The notes beneath the pieces are model-generated. The model saw only the letters and a list, made by a program, of their open reading frames with translations, did no database searches and was not told where the DNA came from. Below, piece by piece: positions 58,335-64,000 of a stretch of 64,000 bases of DNA (positions are counted from its first letter, which is position 1; the number at the start of each line of letters is the position of its first letter). The stretch is from Azospirillum sp. TSH58 (GTDB lineage: Bacteria > Pseudomonadota > Alphaproteobacteria > Azospirillales > Azospirillaceae), in the NCBI RefSeq assembly GCF_003119115.1, contig NZ_CP022363.1, positions 124,001 through 188,000 of the forward strand. Reading direction: 5' to 3'. A program made the translations under genes and the position numbers.

Positions 58335-58389
58335 CGCATTTGGCCTTCCCTAGCCTTCTCCCCAGAGGCGGGGGGAGATTCCAAATGCG
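58335..58389. repeat. Long imperfect hairpin after the NRPS operon
   Basis: Outer arms CGCATTTGG (58335-58343) and CCAAATGCG (58381-58389) are perfect complements, and inner arms TTCTCCCC and GGGGAGA (58356-58378) extend the stem. There is no T-run, so it is not a simple terminator; its C/G-rich inner arms resemble the REP-like element at 31307. The remaining bases of this 267-base gap show no gene. Confidence 0.6.
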
Positions 58390-58491
58390 TTTGCCCGGCC
58401 TTCGGGGCCGACTGTCGCCGCGCACCATCCCGGCGCACGGCGTTCATTGCTGATTTTCTCTCGACAACGTCCCTTTTTGGAGCACCACAGC

Positions 58492-59142
58492 ATGGTCAGT
58501 GAGAAGGATACACCGGGCGGCAAGGCGAAGCCGGAAACGGCGGCCACCCCGGCTCCCACCCCGGCTCCGGAGGCCGTGACGGCCGCCCCCGAAAACGCCA
58601 GCACGGCCCCCAGCACGTCCGAATCCGCTCCGGAAGCCCCCCCGGCCGCTCCGGCCTCCACCGAGGCGCAGGCGGCGGAGATCATCCGTAAGCATGTGCT
58701 GCTGTCCGCGGCGGCGGGCGTCATCCCGCTGAACTTCGTGGACACCGCGGCGCTCGCCGTCGTCCAGCTCCGCCTGCTCAAGGAGCTGTCGGAGCTGCAC
58801 GGCGTCGACTTCCGCGGCGACATCGGCCGCTCCGCGGTCGGCACGCTGTTCGCCACGGTCGCCCCGACCGCTCTGGCCGGCGGCCTGCTCGGCTCCATGG
58901 CGTTCAACCTGGCCCTGCGGTCGGTGCCGGTGATCGGCACGGTGACGCGGCTGGCCACCCAGCCGGCCTTCAACAGCGCCTTCACCTATGCGCTGGGCAA
59001 GGTCTTCCAGCAGCACTTCGCGTCGGGCGGCACCTTCCTGACCTTCCAGCCGGAAAAGGTGAAGGCCTTTTTCCGCGAGAAGTTCGAGGAGGCCCGCCGC
59101 CGCAAGGGCGCCGCGCCGGAGGCGGCCGAGGCCGCCGCCTGA
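58492..59142 (+). CDS. DUF697 membrane-associated protein
   Basis: A 216-residue protein. The first 60 residues are a Pro/Ala/Thr/Glu-rich disordered leader. Residues about 65-190 match DUF697 (AAEIIRKHVLLSAAAGVIPL, NFVDTAALAVVQLRLLKELS, then two Gly/Ala-rich hydrophobic segments, FATVAPTALAGGLLGSMAF and SVPVIGTVTRLATQPAFNSA). This domain is seen in YcjF-like and GTPase-associated proteins and is of unknown function. The C-terminus is a charged helix (REKFEEARRRKG). Start ATG 58492 has GGAG at somewhat long spacing. Confidence 0.75.
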   Translation: MVSEKDTPGGKAKPETAATPAPTPAPEAVTAAPENASTAPSTSESAPEAPPAAPASTEAQAAEIIRKHVLLSAAAGVIPLNFVDTAALAVVQLRLLKELSELHGVDFRGDIGRSAVGTLFATVAPTALAGGLLGSMAFNLALRSVPVIGTVTRLATQPAFNSAFTYALGKVFQQHFASGGTFLTFQPEKVKAFFREKFEEARRRKGAAPEAAEAAA

Positions 59143-59262
59143 CCGCGGCACCCGGACGCCACCGCGGATCAAGGAGGATGGGCGGGGATGCCTCCACGCT
59201 TCCCCGCTCCCTTCCGGTCGCCCTCACCCCTCCGCCTGCTCCCCTTCCAAGGCCGGACGCGC

Positions 59263-59460
59263 ATGCCCCTCGTTCTCGTCATGCTCTATCTCCTCGCCTG
59301 TCTGGTGTGCGCCGTCATGGGCCGCAACACCACGATCGGCTTCATCGGCCATTTCCTGCTGGCCCTCTTCCTGACCCCGCCGGTGAACTTCGTGATCCAG
59401 GCGGTGGGGCGCCCCAGCACGCGGGAACGTGAGAAGATGCTGACGACGAGACCGCGATGA
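59263..59460 (+). CDS. Small two-helix membrane protein
   Basis: A 65-residue protein with two hydrophobic helices (LVLVMLYLLACLVCAVM and IGFIGHFLLALFLTPPVNFV) and a charged tail (RPSTREREKMLTTRPR). I do not recognise it. Its stop overlaps the start of the SPFH gene (ATGA), so it may be a membrane partner of that protein. The codons upstream of ATG 59263 are Pro/Arg-rich and discarded. Confidence 0.65.
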   Translation: MPLVLVMLYLLACLVCAVMGRNTTIGFIGHFLLALFLTPPVNFVIQAVGRPSTREREKMLTTRPR

Positions 59461-60578
59461 CCACGCTGGACCAGTCCGCCGGCGAAGGCATCGCCCGCGC
59501 GCCGTTGCCGCAGCGCGCCGGCCTTTGGCTGAAGCGGCGCAGCGTGTCGATCTACGCGCTGACTCTGACGCTGATCCTCGGTTTCCTCGCCATCGCGCCC
59601 GCCGTCTTCGTCGAGGTGCCGTCCGGCCATGTCGGCGTGCTGTGGCTGCGCTTCTTCGGCGGCACGGTCACCGACCGGGTCTACAGCGAAGGCACCCACC
59701 TGATCTTCCCGTGGGACCGGGTGACGATGTACGACGTGCGCCTGCACACCGACACCCGCACCTACGAGGCGGTGGCGGCCAACGGCATGTCGATGACGGT
59801 GACCGTGGCTCTGCGCTACCGCGTCAACCCGCCCGCCGCCGGTCTGCTTCACAAGCTGGCCGGGGACGACTACGCGGAAAAGCTGGTGCATCCGGAGATC
59901 GCCAGCCTCATCTACGAATTCGTGTCGAAGCACAATCCGGAGAACTTCTATTCGATCAACCGCGCGGACATCCAAGGCTTCCTGCTGACCGAGGCGCGCA
60001 AGCAGTTCCCGGCGCCGCCGACCGATCTGCAGGCGCTGAAGCTTCCCCCCGGCGCCATAGCGGACGATTACAGCTCCGTGATGATCCGGGTGGAGGATGT
60101 GCTGGTGGCCGGCGTCAGCTTCCCGCCGCTGGTCCGTCAAGCCATCGACCGCAAGATCGAGCAGCAGCAGATCATGGAGGAATACGACTTCCGCATCGCC
60201 CGCGAGATCAAGGAGCGCGACCGCAAGCGGATCGAGGCGGAGGGGGTGCGCGACTTCCAGGACATCGTCGCCCGCAACATCACGCCGGAGTATCTGCGCC
60301 TGCGCGGCATCGAGGCGACGCGGGCCTTCGCCACCTCGTCGAACGCCAAGACCATCATCATCGGCGGGCGGGACGGTCTGCCGGTCATCCTGAACACCGG
60401 TGACGACGCCAGATCGGGGACGGCAGCGTCGGGGACGGCAGGAGCACCCGCCGCAACGCCGCCCCACGAGACCGCCGCCAAGGACTCCAATGGCCTCGCC
60501 GGACGCCTGTCCACCTTCGACGAGCCGCCGCCCGAGAACACCGCGCCGGAAGCCCCCCCGGAGGCCGCCGGGCGCTGA
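59457..60578 (+). CDS. SPFH/band 7 (prohibitin-like) membrane protein
   Basis: A 373-residue membrane-anchored SPFH protein. One membrane helix near residues 33-52 (YALTLTLILGFLAIAPAVFV) precedes the band 7 domain (EVPSGHVGVLWLRFFGGTV, MTVTVALRYRVNP, FVSKHNPENFYSINRADIQG, VRQAIDRKIEQQQIMEEYDF). A charged coiled-coil (IAREIKERDRKRIEAEG) and a conserved end (RGIEATRAFATSSNAKTIII) follow. The last 60 residues are Pro/Ala-rich. Such proteins form membrane-bound rings or scaffolds; the specific client is unknown. Confidence 0.85.
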   Translation: MTTLDQSAGEGIARAPLPQRAGLWLKRRSVSIYALTLTLILGFLAIAPAVFVEVPSGHVGVLWLRFFGGTVTDRVYSEGTHLIFPWDRVTMYDVRLHTDTRTYEAVAANGMSMTVTVALRYRVNPPAAGLLHKLAGDDYAEKLVHPEIASLIYEFVSKHNPENFYSINRADIQGFLLTEARKQFPAPPTDLQALKLPPGAIADDYSSVMIRVEDVLVAGVSFPPLVRQAIDRKIEQQQIMEEYDFRIAREIKERDRKRIEAEGVRDFQDIVARNITPEYLRLRGIEATRAFATSSNAKTIIIGGRDGLPVILNTGDDARSGTAASGTAGAPAATPPHETAAKDSNGLAGRLSTFDEPPPENTAPEAPPEAAGR

Positions 60579-60612
60579 CGTCCGGCGGGACCGCCCGTTC
60601 CAAAGGAGCCGG

Positions 60613-62607
60613 CTACTCCGCGGCCTCGGCGAGGGTCTGGGCGAAGTCGCGCTCCATCTCGTCCAGCAGGCGGATCACCTCCACCGACGCCCGCTTCATC
60701 TCGGCGGCGTGGCGTTCGGCCTCCATCCGGTTGCCGGCCTGGAGGGCGAGCAGCGTCTCGCGGCCCGACTCATGGACGGTCCGGTGCGGCGTGGCCATGC
60801 CCTTGTAGGTGGACAGGCGCATCGTCCGGGGATCGTTCACGCTGTCGTACCAGCGGCCGAGGCGGCAGGAGTGATGGGTGGACAGGTCCGCCGGCAGAAG
60901 CGTCCGCTGCCCGCCCACCGCCTCCATGATCTTCTCGACGAAGGCGAGGTGGTCCTGCTTGGCCAGCCGGACCAGTTCGCCGACCCCGTCGCGGCTCATG
61001 CGGTCCACCTCCTCGCGGCCGATCTTCCGCTCGTCGAAACGGATGTGCAGCCGGTTGTCGTGCCGCGCCACCACCGAGCCGCGCAGGGACAGCTTGTAGC
61101 CGGGAAGCGACACCGTGACCTGCCCACCGGTGGGCGCCGCCCCCTTCGTCTCGGCGTAGCAGCCGCATTCGGAGATGTCGCGGACCAGCGCCGGCGTCTG
61201 GTCCACGCTGCCGTCCAGCAACACCGGACGGCGGCGCGTGTGGCGGCGGTTCGCCAGATCGGAGGAGGTGCGGATGGCCCGCGCCAACAGGGACGGCAGG
61301 GTGTCCAGCGCCTCCTGCATGCGGTTGGCGCTTTCACCGACCGTGTAGGCCACGGTGGTGGCCCGCTGCGTCTCGCCGCCCACTTCGGTCATCCGGGTGG
61401 TGATATCGCGGAAGATGCCGGCGACCTCGCCGATGTTGCGGGCGATCTCGCGCGAGGCGGAGGACTGCTCCTCCACCGCCGCGGCGATCGAGGCGTTGAT
61501 CTCCTGCATGGTGGTGATGGTGGTGGCCACCCCGTCCATGCCGGTGATCGCCTGCTCCGCCACCGCCTGGATGGCGCCGACCTTGGCGGCGATCTCGTCC
61601 GCCGCCTTGGCCGACTGGCCGGCGAGGTTCTTCACCTCCGTGGCCACCACGGCGAAACCCTTGCCGGCTTCCCCGGCACGTGCCGCCTCGATGGTGGCGT
61701 TCAGCGCCAGCAGGTTGGTCTGCCCGGCGATGGCGCGGATGAGGTTCAGGATGCCGCCGATCTCCTGCGCCGCGGTGCTGAGCTGCGCCATGATCTGGCG
61801 GGCCTCGCCGCTCTTCTCCACCGCCTCGCCGGCGATCCGCGACGCGCCGCTGACCTGGACCGAAATCTCGCCGACCGCGGCCTGGAGCTGCTCCGCCCCC
61901 GCGGCGACGGTCTGGGCGGCGTCCAGCGCCTCGGCCGTGTCGGCGGACGTGCCGGCGATGCTGTCCTTCACCGCCGCGCAGACGCTGTCCAGGTCACCGA
62001 CCGTGCGGCGCAGGTCCGCGGTGTAGCTGGCGACGCTGTCGACCACGTCGTTGGCCTCGTGATCGATGGAATCGACCATCGCGTCCACCGCCTGGAGCCG
62101 CTCGTCGATCAGGCGGTCCCAATAGACGGACAGGGCGGCGTCGAGATCCATCAGCACCGCCGAGACCACGGCGCGCTGCATGGTCACGATGGAGCCGAGC
62201 CGGCCACCGGTCAGCAGGGTCCCGCCCATGCTCTGCGCCAGGGCGGCCATGATCTCGCCCAGGATGAAGGCGTAGCCGCCGACGTACCAGCTCGGGCTCA
62301 GCCCGATGCGGTGGTGGGCGATGCCCACCGCGCGCACCGACTCCTTGTAGCTGTCGTCGAAGCGGCCTTCGAACAGCCGGGTCCAGTGGGCGATCTGGGC
62401 GCGCTTGGCCCCTTCGACCTGCGCCGGGTTGGCGAACAGGGCGGCCAGTTCGGGCTGCGACAACGTGCGGGCGTAGAAGCGGTCCAGAATCCCCGGAAGG
62501 GCCCTGGCGATGATCGGCGACGCCTGCTGCAGGCTGCCGACCGCCTCCGGTCCCAGATCGAAATAGGCGGTCTTGGTGACGTCCAGGGCGCGCAGGGTGT
62601 CCGGCAT
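60613..62607 (-). CDS. Globin-coupled chemoreceptor with PilZ and CZB domains
   Basis: A 664-residue soluble receptor. Residues 10-165 form a protoglobin-type sensor; the proximal haem His is probably His98 in [16 protein letters not shown]. Signalling domain: canonical tip [20 protein letters not shown] near 293-312. Residues about 453-530 are PilZ-like, with RRHTRR and DISECG as the c-di-GMP motifs. Residues about 545-650 are a chemoreceptor zinc-binding (CZB) domain with His553, Cys581, His608 and His612. It should sense oxygen or another gas through haem, with c-di-GMP and zinc as further inputs. The longer frame to 62826 adds unconserved residues; ATG 62607 has a weak ribosome site. Confidence 0.9.
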   Translation of the reverse strand: MPDTLRALDVTKTAYFDLGPEAVGSLQQASPIIARALPGILDRFYARTLSQPELAALFANPAQVEGAKRAQIAHWTRLFEGRFDDSYKESVRAVGIAHHRIGLSPSWYVGGYAFILGEIMAALAQSMGGTLLTGGRLGSIVTMQRAVVSAVLMDLDAALSVYWDRLIDERLQAVDAMVDSIDHEANDVVDSVASYTADLRRTVGDLDSVCAAVKDSIAGTSADTAEALDAAQTVAAGAEQLQAAVGEISVQVSGASRIAGEAVEKSGEARQIMAQLSTAAQEIGGILNLIRAIAGQTNLLALNATIEAARAGEAGKGFAVVATEVKNLAGQSAKAADEIAAKVGAIQAVAEQAITGMDGVATTITTMQEINASIAAAVEEQSSASREIARNIGEVAGIFRDITTRMTEVGGETQRATTVAYTVGESANRMQEALDTLPSLLARAIRTSSDLANRRHTRRRPVLLDGSVDQTPALVRDISECGCYAETKGAAPTGGQVTVSLPGYKLSLRGSVVARHDNRLHIRFDERKIGREEVDRMSRDGVGELVRLAKQDHLAFVEKIMEAVGGQRTLLPADLSTHHSCRLGRWYDSVNDPRTMRLSTYKGMATPHRTVHESGRETLLALQAGNRMEAERHAAEMKRASVEVIRLLDEMERDFAQTLAEAAE

Positions 62608-62955
62608 GGCGAATGTTTGTATTCTGTAATGAACGAGCACCAACCGATAACATCTCCGCCATACCAAAGGTATCTCTAAAAGGAATTCGCATGCGGCATG
62701 CTGTCCCACTTCATGATTAACAGATGGTTTAATTTGTGCACCTCCAAAAAGGAACGCGGTCGATAAGCCTGATAATACAATCACTTTCCTCCAGGCGGGC
62801 GACCAACGCCGCAACGACACCTTCACATTGCAGGGAGCCGGTGCGTCCCGAGGTTGCTAAAACTATTTGTTACAAATACGCGACAAAGGTTACGAATGCC
62901 CGCCCTCCCGGTGCATCCGGGACGATCCGACGGTTTTTCAAGGAGTTTTCGGCCG
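62608..62955. promoter_or_regulatory. Divergent receptor control region with a perfect 15-base palindrome
   Basis: This 348-base gap separates the two divergent chemoreceptor starts and holds no gene. TATTTGT-T-ACAAATA (62864-62878) is a perfect palindrome about 80 bases before the plus-strand receptor, in an AT-richer stretch. It is a candidate operator. I do not see a clear flagellar sigma-28 promoter. Confidence 0.45.
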
Positions 62956-64000
62956 ATGAATCCCCTCCGGACGCTCAGCCTTGCGACGAAGCTGACCATT
63001 CTGTGCACGCTCGGCCTGATTGCCCTGTCCGGCGCGCTGACCTACGCGACCATCGCCAAGATCACCGCCAGCATCAGCAACGACGCTGCGGAGCGGAGGG
63101 AGCAGGCGATCACCAACTTCCGGATGCTGCTCGACCAGCGGGGGTCCGAGTACCGGCTCAAGGACGGCGCGCTCTACATCGACGATGTCAAGCTGGACGG
63201 CGCGAACGACATCGTCGACACCGTCCGCAGCGTGACCGGCGGCGTGGCCACCATCTTCCGCGGCGACACCCGCGTGGCGACCAACATCCACAACCCGGAC
63301 GGCAGCCGGGCCGTCGGGACGAAGCTGGCCCGCGGCCCGGTCTACAGCGCCGTCATCGACGGCAAGGAGCCCTTCCGCGGCGAGGCCGACATCCTGGGCG
63401 AGGCCTATTTCACCGCCTACGACCCGATCATCGACCAGAACGGCGAGGTGATCGGCGTCCTGTTCGTCGGCCTGAAGAAGAGTGTCGCGTTGCGCGTGCT
63501 GGAGGAGGTGGTTCCCAACGTCATCCAGGTGGCGGCGGTCATCACCGTCGGCATGGCCCTGGTGATGCTGCTGGTGGTCCGGCGCCAGTTCCGCACGCTG
63601 GACCAGATCCGCGGCACCATGTTCCAACTGGCCGACGAGCGCTACGAGGTGACGGTGCCCGGCCTGGACCGCCAGGACGAGATCGGTGCGATGGCCAAGA
63701 CGGTCGAGGTCTTCCGCCAGAAGGGCATCGACAACCAGCGCCTGCGCGAGGCGCAGGAGCGTGAGCGCCGCGAGGCCGAGGCCGCCAAGATCGCCGCCCT
63801 GGAATCCATGGCCCGCACGGTGGAGCAGGAAACCCGCACCGCCGTGGACCGCGTCGCCGAGCGCTCCGTCTCGATGGACAGCAACGCCCAGGCGATGGCC
63901 AGCTCCGCCGAGACCGTCTCCGCCAACTCGCAGAGCGTGGCGGCGGCGGCGGAACAGGCGCTGGGCAACGCCCAGGCCGTGGCGGCGGCCACCGACCAGC
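62956..64000 (+). CDS. Cache-domain chemoreceptor, cut by the window end
   Basis: The first 348 residues of a transmembrane methyl-accepting protein. TM1 is near 12-32 (KLTILCTLGLIALSGALTYA). The periplasmic part to about 188 resembles a single Cache domain (ALYIDDVKLDGANDIVDTVR, GGVATIFRGDTRVATNI, YDPIIDQNGEVIGVLFVGLK). TM2 is near 189-208, a HAMP domain about 209-262, and the start of the signalling coiled-coil follows (ANSQSVAAAAEQ). The signalling tip and stop lie beyond base 64000. AAGGAG precedes ATG 62956. The ligand is not predictable; Cache domains often bind small organic acids or amino acids. Confidence 0.92.
   Translation, partial: MNPLRTLSLATKLTILCTLGLIALSGALTYATIAKITASISNDAAERREQAITNFRMLLDQRGSEYRLKDGALYIDDVKLDGANDIVDTVRSVTGGVATIFRGDTRVATNIHNPDGSRAVGTKLARGPVYSAVIDGKEPFRGEADILGEAYFTAYDPIIDQNGEVIGVLFVGLKKSVALRVLEEVVPNVIQVAAVITVGMALVMLLVVRRQFRTLDQIRGTMFQLADERYEVTVPGLDRQDEIGAMAKTVEVFRQKGIDNQRLREAQERERREAEAAKIAALESMARTVEQETRTAVDRVAERSVSMDSNAQAMASSAETVSANSQSVAAAAEQALGNAQAVAAATDQ

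Overview
The window is high-GC DNA with long antisense open frames, dense chemosensory genes, a rhizobial-type glycerol operon and a candidate GGAAC-N17-CGTT stress promoter. Together these point to an alphaproteobacterium of the Azospirillum/Rhodospirillales kind. This is inferred from gene content and style; no rRNA or other marker gene is present to prove it. No tRNA, rRNA or CRISPR array was seen.

Layout. 0.2-4.8 kb: an unrecognised beta-rich protein, a family 2 glycosyltransferase fused to half of a GT-B fold, and an orphan protein, all on the minus strand. 5.0-7.8 kb: a divergent GH1 beta-glucosidase and GH4 alpha-glycosidase sharing a control region with a direct repeat. An intact IS5/IS427-type element (7.8-8.7 kb) sits exactly at the GH4 stop codon. 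8.7-11.3 kb: a DUF2934 protein behind a candidate general-stress sigma promoter, a small helical protein and an M20 deacetylase.

11.6-24.7 kb is a chemosensory locus. On the minus strand a single-domain response regulator, CheC, a soluble receptor with two signalling tips, a triple-CheW fusion, CheB, a HEAT-repeat protein, CheR, CheY, CheA and a STAS-like protein follow one another closely. A plus-strand unit (CheC paralogue, PAS/HisKA_2 kinase, response regulator) converges on it. No membrane receptor or flagellar gene lies in the locus, so a role other than direct flagellar control is plausible.

24.9-29.8 kb holds metabolic genes: a MarC protein, an aldose epimerase, citrate synthase, an FMN reductase, a P-loop ATPase and an SDR. 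29.8-39.1 kb is a glycerol uptake and catabolism operon in the order glpD-S-T-P-Q-U-V-K-SDR, with 10-bp-phased GlpR-like motifs upstream of glpD. DedA and DUF3008 genes follow.

40.5-58.2 kb is the most distinctive region: a five-gene peptide natural-product operon in which every junction overlaps by four bases (ATGA). It encodes a 4.2-thousand-residue NRPS with domain order A-T-(C-A-T)x3-reductase, an Fe(II)/2-oxoglutarate oxygenase, two PvdE/SyrD-type ABC exporters and a type II thioesterase. The first A domain lacks the Asp that holds an alpha-amino group, so the product is predicted to be an acyl- or hydroxyacyl-capped short peptide released as an aldehyde or alcohol. I do not recognise it as a known pathway.

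58.5-60.6 kb: a DUF697 protein, a tiny membrane protein and an SPFH protein. 60.6-64 kb: a globin chemoreceptor carrying both PilZ and zinc-binding CZB domains, diverging from a Cache chemoreceptor cut by the window end.
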